Source: Spisula solida (lineage: Eukaryota; Mollusca; Bivalvia; Venerida; Mactridae). Taken from it: 64,000 nucleotides of DNA. Made by a program: the position numbers and the translations under genes. The notes below the pieces were generated by a model, which made no database searches, had not been told where the DNA came from, and saw nothing but the letters and a program-made list of their open reading frames with translations. Every line of letters starts with the position of its first letter. The first letter of the stretch is position 1. The DNA lies in the NCBI GenBank assembly GCA_947247005.1, contig OX365955.1, positions 41,209,822 through 41,273,821 on the forward strand, read 5' to 3'. Below, piece by piece: positions 12,098 to 22,966 of the stretch.

Positions 12098-12356
12098 CCA
12101 GGCCCCGATCTCCCTAAGCATCTCAATTTGGGTACGATCTCATCTCAAACATTGGCATATACCTTTATATTAATTTCCATGGGTGGCTGGACTCAAAATT
12201 AGCGTCACTTAACAGAAATGTTATTCTGATTTTATTACAGTAAAATGTCAAGGGCTGGAGCTTCAAAAATATCTCTAATTCCGACTCTGATTTGAGCAAA
12301 ATCTCAATTTGAGTTGAGATTACTACTTGAGATGCTTTGGGAGATCGGGGCCTGGT
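12098..12356. mobile_element. MITE, GGCCCCGATCTCCC family, copy 1
   Basis: The terminal inverted repeats are CCAGGCCCCGATCTCCC at the left (12098 onward) and its near-exact complement at the right (ending 12356), continuing inward as AAGCATCTCAA against TTGAGATGCTT. The total is 259 bp with no coding capacity. A second copy lies at 15864-16088 with its internal sequence in the opposite orientation. No convincing target-site duplication is seen, so the superfamily is unassigned. Confidence 0.85.
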
Positions 12357-12561
12357 ATGGTGCTTCCGTGTTAGGTACTACAGCTTCACAATGGGAATAA
12401 GAGTAATCATCTTTTTGTGTTATTTTGTATGGGTGTGTTTGACATGGCTTCTTTTTTTCTGTACTATGGTAATTCTTGAAATTGCTTTTGTATTTGTAAT
12501 TTGGTGTTAATTTGTACATGTTTTATATACATTTTTGTATTTATATTTGTTGATATTTGTT

Positions 12562-12801
12562 ATCTCGCTGGCTTAGAATTAGAAGGTCGTAAGCACAAAA
12601 TCAATATTTTGAGAAAACAAGAAAAATCTGCCTGAAAACTACTTATGGAAAACTTCGGTTTGGTCAACATAATCATTTCTGATTTTCATGAAAATAGGCT
12701 CATTAGAAGTGCCTTGTGATGCAGATTTCAGATATGCTAATTCTTATAAGGTCGTACGAGTATTTAGCACTTACGACCTTCTAATTCTAAGCGAGCGATC
12801 T
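12562..12801. mobile_element. MITE, TCGCTGGCTTAGAATT family, copy 1
   Basis: Terminal inverted repeats of about 30 bp (GGCTTAGAATTAGAAGGTCG at the left and its complement at the right) bound a 240-bp element. A relative with the same ends and interior lies at 43649-43854. The terminal TCGCTGG core is flanked by TC on both sides here and by TA on both sides in the other copy. This is compatible with a 2-bp target-site duplication. Confidence 0.85.
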
Positions 12802-12921
12802 GTCTTGATGTGCAATGTTTAATGAACCTTATACCATATAGTCAGAAATATTCATTATTAGTATTATTATTAGTAGTAGTATATAGCTACTATACATATA
12901 CTACTAGACATAGTACTAGTA

Positions 12922-13342
12922 CAGGGTAGCAATACCACGTGGCTTTTGGCTACAGTTACAAGTTGAAATGTGTAAACATCGGAACACAAATGTAGCCATA
13001 AGTATATCATTTGTTCATCGATTTCTATAAAACATACGCCACTCTAAGGGGAAAAGTATTTGCTTTCCGTGGAATATAAGATCTTTTTCAGCATTTTAAC
13101 TGATTTTTCTATTACCCTGTGAAACCTACACGTTCCACGGTTTCACAAGGTAATGGACAAAACGGCACATCCGCTGAAAAATAGTATATATTTCATGGGA
13201 AGTAAATAATTGTCCCCTTAGCGTGGCGTATATTTCATAGAAATCGAAGAAGAAATAAAATACTTATGGCTACTTTATTTTCTAATGTTTACAAATTTCT
13301 TCTTGTAACGATAGTCAAAAGTCACGTGGTATTGCTACACTG
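12922..13342. mobile_element. foldback MITE, CAG[GT]GTAGCAATACC family, copy 1
   Basis: The ends CAGGGTAGCAATACCACGT and (reverse) CAGTGTAGCAATACCACGT are complementary over a long arm. The whole 421 bp folds back on itself around a centre with CCCTGTGAAAC and its inverted match (about 13118-13155). A perfect 5-bp target-site duplication, TAGTA, flanks it (12917-12921 and 13343-13347). Copy 2 at 39056-39353 has its own 5-bp duplication, ATACT. CAGTG-type ends with 5-bp duplications are known for some hAT groups; a Transib-like origin is an alternative. A small plus-strand frame (13266-13529) is fortuitous. Confidence 0.9.
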
Positions 13343-13347
13343 TAGTA

Positions 13348-15863
13348 CAGAGCCTCCAGAAAAGTATACGCTGATATATAATAGAACAACTATCATTGCC
13401 AATATCAGACAAAAAGTAGAACTAGTCCTATTCTTGTTCCCTAGTATAGTTCCAAAAAGGTCAAACAAATTCACCGATAATTCATATACCTATCAAATTG
13501 CATTTAAAGAAGTAGCTACGCGTACATAATTATGTAACCACGTTACTATCGCCGGATCATATCGTCTACATATACTGTCAGCAGATTGTCTGATTTTCTC
13601 GATTTGCTGATCCCATAGTGACAAACATTTACCAATATGACAAATACCATATGTAAGTAATGCAAGTAAATGTGATTAGACTACATTGTACATGGCTCCT
13701 TTTATTCTTTTCTGCATGAAATTGCATGGTACTGCATTTGCCCCAATTCCAGTTGCATCCTTGATGTAATCTATTGATGAATGTACACATTAACCCGTAC
13801 ACTAAAGCGTCTAAATAGCTGGTTTGCTTTGGTATTTGATTCGTATTCGGAAAATATTTGCGGTCAAAGATAAGCCGGTGTTCAAGTAATCGTTTTTAAT
13901 GATATAATTATACAGCATAAAATGATCCTGTCTGAAGCAGACAGTGAAGTGATTTACCAATTGCTGTTGTTTTTAACATGATCGCTGGAATTTGAAATTC
14001 TACTCATAACATATTACATAACAGTCGGTGTTGTATGGTATAGCATTTCAATTTCCTGTGAAAGAATGTGGCCTACAATATAATATAACCGTTTGTGATG
14101 TAATAATATTGGCCAACCAACATAAACGTTTCTAAATACATGTGCATGTAACTCGTACCAACACACTGTTTACTGTAATATAGATATGGTTGAAACAACT
14201 TTGCCGAAACATATGGATAGACGGTTTAAGGTCGGCTTTTTGGGGATACTTCTAGTTTGATGTAGGTCGATTATCTGCGCATGTCCGGTTTCTTCAGGTG
14301 CCAAAAGTAGTTTCAAGATGGCGCAGACTTAACAAGATTAAAGGTAAACAGCCTGGTTCGACCATAGTTTAACTAATGGAAGTTTTTTTGCAATCTCCAG
14401 TTAAATAAGATAACCATGGTAAGCGCCAAAACCCAGTCTAAGTTGAGATGATGACATTTGCTTCTTATTGTTTAGTATTAAGTGAATGATAAGTAGGCAG
14501 AATGCTAGCGCGGACTCGAATGTAACCATACTTGTAGTCCTCCTGGGCGTTACTGAAGTGTAAATGTAAACAGTTATCCAGAGACGTTACGAGCTAGAAG
14601 ATGACTAATGTAACGTAACCTCAGTGCGATAATTTGGTAGATCTATATGAAAACAAGCACATAACTGCTTAAAAATTAAAAATCAGGGACAACGACATCG
14701 TTAATGATAATGCTCCTTCGGCATATTATATAGGACCTCGTAGTAGTTTAGCTGTATCTTCAATATCAGGAAGGTTGTGAAGGTGAACGTGTATACTTCT
14801 TTGTGTGTATTTCGTCATCAAGGTATGTGTAGATTTTAAAGCAACAGACGTGTGACAGACGAAAATAAATAAAATATGCACTGTATCATAAAGGAATGCG
14901 CTTGCACGGGAAACACAATATTTCATCGCTCGTGGACTCATTGAGTTTATATCAATTCAGGAAGAAATCATGCTCATACTGTTTCACGTTTTGATTCGGC
15001 AACGTGTACGTATACATGCACGGGTAGCTACACGTTCAGGTGCTCGAACACCTTCGTTTCGCAACCTCCCTATTCAGATGACAAAAGACGTATAGAAAAA
15101 CATATGGAGCATTTGGAAACACATGTGAACATTTATTTTTCTGTGATCACGAGTGAAATAAAATTGATCTTGCACCAAAAATCAACACATTTTCTGTTTG
15201 TTATATGCCTCAATTTCTCTTTAAAATGAACGATTATTGGCTGAATTTGAAAACATCATGTCAAAATTGGAACGTCACGACGTGAGAATTATGACGTCAT
15301 GATGACGTAACGCATATTTTAAAGCCTATCGCCGTTGACGTTACGTTTCATTTCTGCATAGCACTGGAACCAGCTTCTAAACCAGTGAACACATAACGAA
15401 CCGGTAATAACACTGTTATTGTCACTGAAGAAACTCCACAATCCATTGTAAGCAAATAATAAAGTGACATATTCGATTATTACATGGAAGCTGTATTGAT
15501 TCTATCGCATCAGAATGACCAATATAAACCAACCACACACCTAATACATTGTAGGTGTTAATATAATGTTTTCATGAGTTATGCCATGAGTTTATGTCTA
15601 CGCCTAGTCTGTTTATCGAAGCTAATCGACGGCATGGGAGAATTAGAGGACTCAATGGAATTGCTTGATATAGTGCGTCCAGGATAAAGAGAAAGGCGGA
15701 ACAATTTGGTATATTCCACAAAGATGCATTAATGAGATGTGCACGTTTTATCAGTGATGCTTTTAGTACAATACTAACCGTATTCGTTTACTTTAGTATT
15801 TTGTAAAACCAAGTGTGCAACAGTTGACCAAACCAATTCATGTTTGTAAATATCACATTATTT
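13348..15863. other. no recognisable gene
   Basis: AT-rich. A 71-codon minus-strand frame at 14726-14941 is unremarkable. A YY1-like CAAGATGGCGC occurs at about 14317 and a CRE-like TGACGTCA at about 15293. Nothing else is recognised. Confidence 0.45.
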
Positions 15864-16088
15864 TGGCCTCGATCTCCCGAAGCATCTCAAGTAGACATCT
15901 CATCTCAAATGGAGATTTTGTTCAAATCAGAGTCCGAATTTGAGATAAATTTGAAGGACGTGCTCTTTAAATTCTACGCTAATAAATCAAGAAGTAAGGT
16001 TTTCTGTTGTAAATTATCTTAAAGACACGTGGCAATATTAGAGATGAGATTTAGCTCAGATTGAGATGTTTCGGAAGATCGGGACCAG
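15864..16088. mobile_element. MITE, GGCCCCGATCTCCC family, copy 2
   Basis: The left end GGCCTCGATCTCCCGAAGCA and right end (reverse) CCTGGTCCCGATCTTCCGAA are inverted repeats matching the 12098-12356 element. The internal GAATTTGAGAT and AATCAGAGTCCGAATTT blocks run opposite to copy 1. The open frames at 15840-16022 and 16061-16339 overlap this element and are not genes. Confidence 0.8.
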
Positions 16089-17442
16089 GGAGTGTGGAGA
16101 ATCATTTTGGAGAGAGCTTCGGATCACAATTGACAACAACCATGTCGTGTGTGTTGGCTTTCTTGAGCATTATTGTACCCGGGTGTCTCTCAAGGCCAAA
16201 TCCTACTTCCCATAGGATAGGGATAAAAGTAGCAATTTTGTTAAATAGTCACCCAATTATGTCATTCGGTAGTAACGATAATCGAGAGTTCGGGGATATG
16301 AGCATCGGGCACGTAATGACACCCAAGCTTTGCACGTAATTAGCTCTATAGCGGTATTTGTATAAAGTTCCAATAAGTATGGATACAATGTTTGCCATGT
16401 TCTATCTTAATCATGCAGACTATTTCTGAACTAGAATTACTTATTCCAAAATATTCCATCAGTCTTTGGTCCGTCATCACTTTAAACAACAGAACTATTA
16501 TGTGCACTTTGATACTGCAAATGTCTTACAATTATTTCAATTAACGTTTATCTTGTGTAACACCATATAATTTAAATTTGCCTTCACAATTTTATAAGCT
16601 TCCTAAGACATAATGATAATCGACATGTTCCTTATAAAGCCATAATACTATTTTATTCTATCGGAATATTTTTAAGACTGTCTAATAAGCGATGATCTGG
16701 AAATCGAACCTCGTTTACATGTTGTTATAGAGTCGCACAATTTTGTCGTAAATGTTTTAGAAATGTCATTGACACATGAGAATAAGTGTTCGCGTTTAGA
16801 ATAAATGCACTCTTTAGTGGAGGCTCAATTGGGATGGGAGTTAATTTGAAAAACAACATGAGCAAGTTTGAACTAGATTGTCTACAATGATTGTTAGCAT
16901 GGCTAGATGTGGTGAATAATAAACTTTAATATGTTTCTCCGCGAGTGGTGAATGTTTCGTTTCGGCTAAGATATGAAGCCCATTTATTTTCTCCGTCATA
17001 GGTGGCATGGAGTCCGAGAAACATCCCTCGTCCCACATTAAAGTACTTCATGCAAACGGTCATTCATTGTGATTTCGCGAATGGTAAATGTACCATCATG
17101 ACAGGGCTTATATGATAGAGCTATTATAGAAGGCAATACATTCTTACATAACCACTAACAATGTCATTGACATCTCCTATCGGAGAAGCATTCTTTATGT
17201 AATGCCTTTTATTATAATCTACGAATGCAGCTTAGGTACTGTGATGAAACATATATTTAGCTGACAAATTGCCTGTCAGCGACGTCGTCATAATTATAAC
17301 ATCATTCTCTGGATATTTATTGATCAGGTGATACAAACACATAGGTAATAGCAATATCCTATTTGATAATGTCAATCTGTAACTCATACACATCACGTTG
17401 TGAAATGAGTAACGTAATAAATTAATAACGTACTAAGTAGAA
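16089..17442. other. no recognisable gene
   Basis: AT-rich, with short frames only (a 92-codon plus-strand frame starting inside the MITE, and a 65-codon minus-strand frame at 16841-17038). No motif or repeat boundary is recognised. Confidence 0.45.
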
Positions 17443-17801
17443 TACTCTTTATAACAAAACGCATCACTAGAACTCTTTATAACAAAACGCATCACTAGAA
17501 CTCTTTATAACAAAACGCATCACTAGAACTCTCTATAACAAAACGCATCACTAGAACTCTTTATAACAAAACGCATCACTAGAACTCTTTATTACAAAAC
17601 GCATCACTAAAACTCTTTATTACAAAACGCATCACTAGAACTTTTTATTACAAAACGCATCACTAGAACTCTTTATTACATAACGGATCACTAGAACTCT
17701 TTATAACAAAACGCATCACTAGAACTCTTTATAACAAAACGCATCACTAGAACTCTTTATAACGAAACGCATCACTAGAACTCTTTATTACAAAACGCAT
17801 C
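17443..17801 (+). repeat. 28-bp minisatellite, about 13 copies
   Basis: The unit AACTCTTTATAACAAAACGC plus ATCACTAG is repeated head to tail about 13 times. Most units differ by zero to three substitutions. TTATAAC units form the outer blocks and TTATTAC units the centre, suggesting that units spread by local duplication. The array ends abruptly at GCATC (17801), next to a GC-rich segment. Confidence 0.97.
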
Positions 17802-17805
17802 TAAT

Positions 17806-18060
17806 TACCGTCCTCGGTCCATAAAATACGGACCAAGCCTCATTCCCGCTACATTTGACGACAGGGTTTATCAAATTCCTGTACATCGGGAAGGTCTTTA
17901 TGTCTAATTCCCCGTGCTTTCCCGCCACCACATTCTGTGGGAAAACATTGATAAGTGCATACTGGTGCGGCGGCGGCTCCGAGCCACCCACACAAGAGAC
18001 ACAGAACGTCCTATACGTACTCCCCCCAAAAAAGCATATTTCAAGTAAGTCAATAAACTG
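17806..18060. other. GC-rich segment open on both strands, exon- or repeat-like
   Basis: Composition jumps to near balance directly after the minisatellite. The minus strand is open through residues such as GGSEPPPHQYALINVFPQNV and AGKHGELDIKTFPMYRNLI, ending with TAA inside the array. The plus strand reads KYGPSLIPATFDDRVYQIPV, then a stop, then a basic stretch with RATHTRDTERP. The last 90 bp match 24901-24985, where the reading THTRAKQRTNNPS is related on the plus strand. A shared sequence at two loci points to a repeat or to an exon captured by one. No family is recognised, and the coding strand cannot be decided. Confidence 0.35.
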
Positions 18061-18384
18061 TCTTAATGAAACACGGCATTGTTTCTAAAATAAGCATATT
18101 ACCACACACAGTGAGATAATTGCAAATTATAACTACATTAATTAGGGAAGTATGGCTCGCGCTCTCTACTGCCATGCCACGCGTACATCCGTTATGGTTC
18201 TATTTTATGCAATTGCTACTTTTGGACATTTTAAGGATTGGATACGAAGTTCTATTTTTAAAAGTTTTGGTAACAAAATGTATGTCATATAGCAACAAAG
18301 TATGATCTCCAAATTGACATGGTGTTACTTCAAAAAATAAAATTTGAATAGGAGCCGTATGTTTATTGCATAAACCTTAAACAT

Positions 18385-18660
18385 TGTTTTTTAAACTTTA
18401 AGGCATCGCCTGATTGTTTCAAAATGGTTGAAATGGGTAAACATCTTGACATACATGTACCACCGTATAAGCGCTTCTGCAAATATTGTGAAGATAATAC
18501 AGAGGACGAATTTCACCTCATGATCTGTCCCATTTATCTTAATATAAGTCGTCAATGTATTTTCGGAAAATTCAAAGTTCTTATATTCCTTGTCCTAGAT
18601 TGTTAAAAAAGTTCGTACATTTTACAAATTAAAATTGATGTGGAGGATACTAAAATGTGC
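18385..18660 (+). mobile_element. LINE ORF2 C-terminal fragment with zinc-knuckle motif
   Basis: The plus-strand reading has MVEMGKHLDIHVPPYKRFC followed by KYCEDNTEDEFHLMICPIY. The order is an R-x-C-x2-C pair, then DEFH and a C-P-x-Y. This is the C-terminal Cys/His cluster seen after the reverse transcriptase in L1/Tx1-like and related LINEs (CxxC, xxDExHxxxxCP). The frame is open only to 18606 and the remaining C-terminus is degraded. No 3' tail is obvious. It is a short dead fragment. Confidence 0.65.
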
Positions 18661-18959
18661 TTCATGCTGTTAACATGTTTGTATGATGTCAGTTTTTCCA
18701 GTATAAAATGTGTATATGACTGCCTACTTGATTCTGACAATTTGAAACGTGGAACAGATATTACCATGTTAACAATATGTTATCTATGATACTATTGAGA
18801 CGTCGTGTTATCCAAACGATGGATGTCACACTTGGTCTATATCACTTACATAAAACATGTTCTGGTCCATCAATTATAGTGGAAGTCAATGTGCAACAAT
18901 GTAATGTGTATGTACATGGTAGACTGCAAGAGTGTGAATCATGCCTTCGAATTGTTTAA

Positions 18960-19400
18960 AGTGGGTCATTCGGCTGAGGGAATTCAGCTTGTTGCAGCTA
19001 GGTCGTTCAACTGAGGCGCTAGGCTTGTTGATGCTGGGCCATTCAGCAAGGGCATTCAATTTTTTAAAACTATTTCATTCGGCTTTGGCTTTCAGTTTTT
19101 TTATAGCTGAAATTAGGTAGCTGAAACAATGGCATTCAGCTTTTTATTACTGTTAGTTTTTTTTTACTTTTTATGCCTTCAGACAGCTAAAACTAGGTAT
19201 TTATCAGTTTTACTGCTGAAACAAGGTAATTCAGCATGGGAATTCAGCTTTTTGATTGCTGAAACTAGTTCATTTAGCTTTTGGACAGCTGTCACTTGGA
19301 CAGTTTATTTTCTCGTTCGGTTATGTGTTGGACATTGTGCCTTGTATGTTGTCTGTGCTCGGCAGGTTAAGTTGAGTGTTGCCTTCCTTTTCTGACCTAA
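18960..19400 (+). repeat. dispersed repeat family, copy c, with internal ATTCAGC subrepeats
   Basis: The 3' end carries GTGCTCGGCAGGTTAAG and GTGTTGCCTTCCTTTTCTGA, the shared terminus of the family. Upstream lies a run of loose 25-50-bp subrepeats built on TCATTCAGCTTTTT and GCTGAAACTAGG, each of which is an imperfect palindrome. An 88-codon plus-strand frame here (19129-19395) is a by-product of the repeats. Confidence 0.7.
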
Positions 19401-20903
19401 TAGTATCATTGTTTCACTGAAGAAATGACAAATCATAGTACATGCACTTATACGACTCGCTGGGATGCAATCATATAGCGCCATCCAATGATGTCTTTAA
19501 TGTCTTTAGCAACATATTTTCTAAGAAATAATGACGATGCCGTAGCGTGATAAATTGACCAATTATAGGATTTTGCTATCATCCTATAAAACAAGGTACA
19601 TTTCTTAAAACATTGCCAAATTGATGGATGGCTCGACGTGATTTAAAAATCGCTTTAAATAATTATGGATTAGGCGTACGTTTATTGAAAAATTTATGAC
19701 TATGATACACGTTCTCGTTTTTACATAATCTCATTTTATGAAATATGACATTTCTAGTTCCGGGTTTTATAAAGTACGTACGTGGGTGGTATGATATACA
19801 TTACTAGTATAGCATAAAACCCGCAGTTTTTTCACATTCGTCAACAGGACAAAAACCACGCGTTAACATAACGATTTACTCGCTGTTGGTGTCAATTTTT
19901 TTACGTATGCGCATTTGAAGGCCCCACCGACGACAATAAACGATTTACACCTTCGTATGAGCTGTATTCCCCATTTCATTTTTGACTCCTAATACGTGTT
20001 CTATAATATTCATAAAACAAGCCCGAACTATCAATGTTATGATTATTGGGACACTACAGATGTTATTGCATGAAAAATCATGCGTTAACCCTACATTATA
20101 AATCTGTGATAGCTTATGTCCCTGGCAGTAACATTGAAAATAGCGTGACAATGAATCAAGATTGAAAGTAAACACAGTAATGTTTGGCACCATCGAGAAG
20201 AACAACAAACTAAATGAATGACAAATGGTTTATATATTTATTTACATTAATCACATTTTATTGTATTCGCATTTAAATATCTATAATCATTATGGTTGAC
20301 AAGTGTATGTTTATTTTTATCGCATAAACAATCGTATTACATAACACTGACACTGGCTTTTAAGTGAATAAATATAGAAATAAAAGAGTGTCAACATAAA
20401 TGTACTATTGAAGATGACCACGAAATTTAATAAACTCAGTTTCGATCGCCACGGAGGCTACTAAACGATTGTTATGTACACATGCCAGAAGTGGGTTTAA
20501 AAGATTAATTGATTTAAATAATGAATGTCATACAAATTATTTTAACGTACCGGTATATTTAATACCAAGAAATATATTTCCAATAAACATATCCTATTGT
20601 TGTTAAGCATAAAACGATGGGATGTACTCCTACGCAAAGTATCTCTGCATTTTGAACAACATTGTGTTCTTTATTATAGTACATCTATCAATCAAAAGAA
20701 GCCAGAACGATGGATATCATAGATCTAGTCTTAATAAATATAATTTTCGTTACGTTTAATCAACACTATCGTAGCCATACGTCGGAAAAAAGTATTCCAG
20801 TAACTAGTATTTTAACACATTGGTATCTTTACTCCTGTCGGTTAATAACATTCAGTAAAATTGTTATTGAGCATGTTATTAACTAGCATGCGTAGTTATA
20901 TAT
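19401..20903. other. no recognisable gene
   Basis: AT-rich. An 87-codon minus-strand frame at 19945-20208 lacks recognisable motifs. No other structure is seen. Confidence 0.45.
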
Positions 20904-20907
20904 ATTT

Positions 20908-21853
20908 GAGCCAGTCTCCAGGAAAACCTGCTATATTGACATTATGTAATTACTGCATGTAACAAGGTTTTAAAAAAGCTTTCAAATAAAAAAAATGACA
21001 TATCTATAGATTCAATTGTAAGTCATTTATCCATATATTACTATATCTTAGATTTAAAATGTCTTATGAATTATGTCGAAACCATATACTTCGTTGCTAT
21101 GGTGACCGATTTCAGAAAAGTACTCTAATTGAGAAAAACAAAGAGTTAGTTGTTTAAAACAGGAGAAGCCTTTCTCTAAATGTGAACATCTACAATTTGG
21201 ATGTATATTTTAAAACTTAAAACATCATTCTGAAACTTGATACCATTTTGACCAATGTATGTCAAGACTTGATCAAATGCAGTATTTATCAAGTACTTGT
21301 TACAACGACGTCAAATAACGTTTGAGTGACGCTTGCGACGTCACGCTAAAAGGGTCTGAATAGGGCCTCAACAAAACAGCTATAACTTCCTAAAAAATTA
21401 AGATACTAACAAAATTTATTTTGCATTTTGCTTCATTAAGATTACTCTTTTATGATATGTTTGACGTCGCGGCAGGGTAATAAAGCCATTATTTATTTTT
21501 GATAATACACTAGTGTAATAAAGCTTTGACGTGAAGTCACTCAAAGTATAGGCGACGTCGTCAAAGTTGCGCGTTTATTATAGAGAAAATAAGTTTTTTT
21601 ATTTTTCGGCCAGAAATGGCTAACATATGATAAAAAGAACATTACATTTGTGACTTTCCACATTGGATTTATTAAACTCGTTGAATAAAATCGATAAAAT
21701 GCTCGGCAGAGCCTCGCATTTTATTATTTTATTTAACTCGTTTAATAAATTCCATATGAAAAGACACTCATGTAATATCCTCTATTTAAATAATAAAAAA
21801 TCTCAAAATCATTGTTTTTGTCGAAACATTCTGTTTTCCTGGAGACTGGCTCA
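20908..21853. mobile_element. 946-bp non-autonomous DNA element with 20-bp TIRs
   Basis: GAGCCAGTCTCCAGGAAAAC at 20908-20927 has its exact complement at 21834-21853. Both ends are flanked by ATTT (20904-20907 and 21854-21857), a possible 4-bp target-site duplication. The interior holds no transposase. It has several GACGTC cores (about 21308, 21337, 21462 and 21554) and an 84-bp imperfect palindrome at 21667-21750. The length and perfect ends suggest a comparatively recent insertion. Confidence 0.85.
21667..21750. repeat. imperfect palindrome inside the 946-bp element
   Basis: The left arm starts ATTTATTAAACTCGTTGAAT and the right arm is its approximate complement, ending AACTCGTTTAATAAAT. 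The centre is GCTCGGCAGAGCC. It would fold into a long hairpin as RNA or as extruded DNA. Confidence 0.85.
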
Positions 21854-21857
21854 TTTA

Positions 21858-22966
21858 TAAAAAGCTTGGCTATTAGATAGGTTTTAGATAATATGTACAA
21901 TGTGAAGGCAACTTATACCAGACAGATACACGTTAATAGCACATTTCTTTTTATATAAGTCTCATAGATTATCCAATTAACTCTAGTCACAAATCGCGTT
22001 ACGATTTTATCGGATGAGTTGCATTGGTCATTGGTGACAATAAAGACGACTTTGGTGAGAGACGACAATTAGTTGGGGTTTAAAGTGAGAATATTCTCGA
22101 AGATGGCTCCCATGTTTTCAGTGCAATAACAAACCGGCGTATCCTTCTTAAACCAGAATATCCCTTATGTGCACATGAAAAAGATACATTGCTTCCCTGT
22201 TGCTCATGATGATGATCACGAGCAAAAAGTGTTTCTTTTATCTTTGAGTGAAGCCAACAAAGCCCATCAATACAGGTCATTTCTTAGCTAGACTCGAAGT
22301 CCCTAAAACGTCAGAAGCGTGATCATACAGGCAAATGAAATTATTACATGTGTACTTGACTACTCCATTTTACAACAGTTTTAAGTATTTCGCTGATCAC
22401 ACTTTACAACCTTTAGTTAGCTGCATCTTCATCAGTCAATAAAGTCTGAAAACGGATTGGACAATTCCGTGTCGTTTTGTAAGAACACACTATTCCATCA
22501 AATTGTATTAGCTATTTTCCTTGAAAAGCAATTATGTAATGAAAACGGATTATTTTAGATGCAAACTTCTGTACGTTAAATTCCTTAAACTTAACAACCG
22601 CCGCTTCTCCTTGTTCTAATAGAAATAATCTGCTAGTGCGAACGCTAGCGGTGACATCTATACTACTAATGACATACACATAAATGGTATTAAACGCATT
22701 TAATGTATAATTCGCCGTTATAACTGAGAAAATGTATTCAAAAGCATAAAACTGAACTAAATATTCCTTGGAAAATACGACAATTATTAATTAAGAACGC
22801 AGTTATAGGATGTCATTCGCCGATACATCATTAGTTTTAATGCTTGAAGCGGAGCATTCCAAGTTATTTGAGAAAATGTCATTTTATGATATGAATTTAA
22901 AGCAATACATAATTTTGCCGACTATACTACTCAAAATTTGCTAAGGGCTACTTTTTATTTAGAAAT
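21858..22966. other. no recognisable gene upstream of the 22967 frame
   Basis: AT-rich. A 66-codon minus-strand frame (22080-22280) is unremarkable. No promoter element is convincing directly upstream of 22967. Confidence 0.4.

Noticed and set aside
16061..16339. 92-codon plus-strand frame
   Set aside because: It begins inside the MITE terminal repeat at 16088 and runs into unique AT-rich sequence. There is no motif or splice signal.
17443..17801. Regular 28-bp repeats considered as a CRISPR array
   Set aside because: The units are directly contiguous without unique spacers, in a eukaryotic context, so it is a minisatellite.
19129..19395. 88-codon plus-strand frame with many hydrophobic residues
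   Set aside because: It is a translation of the dispersed repeat with T-rich subrepeats, not a membrane protein gene.
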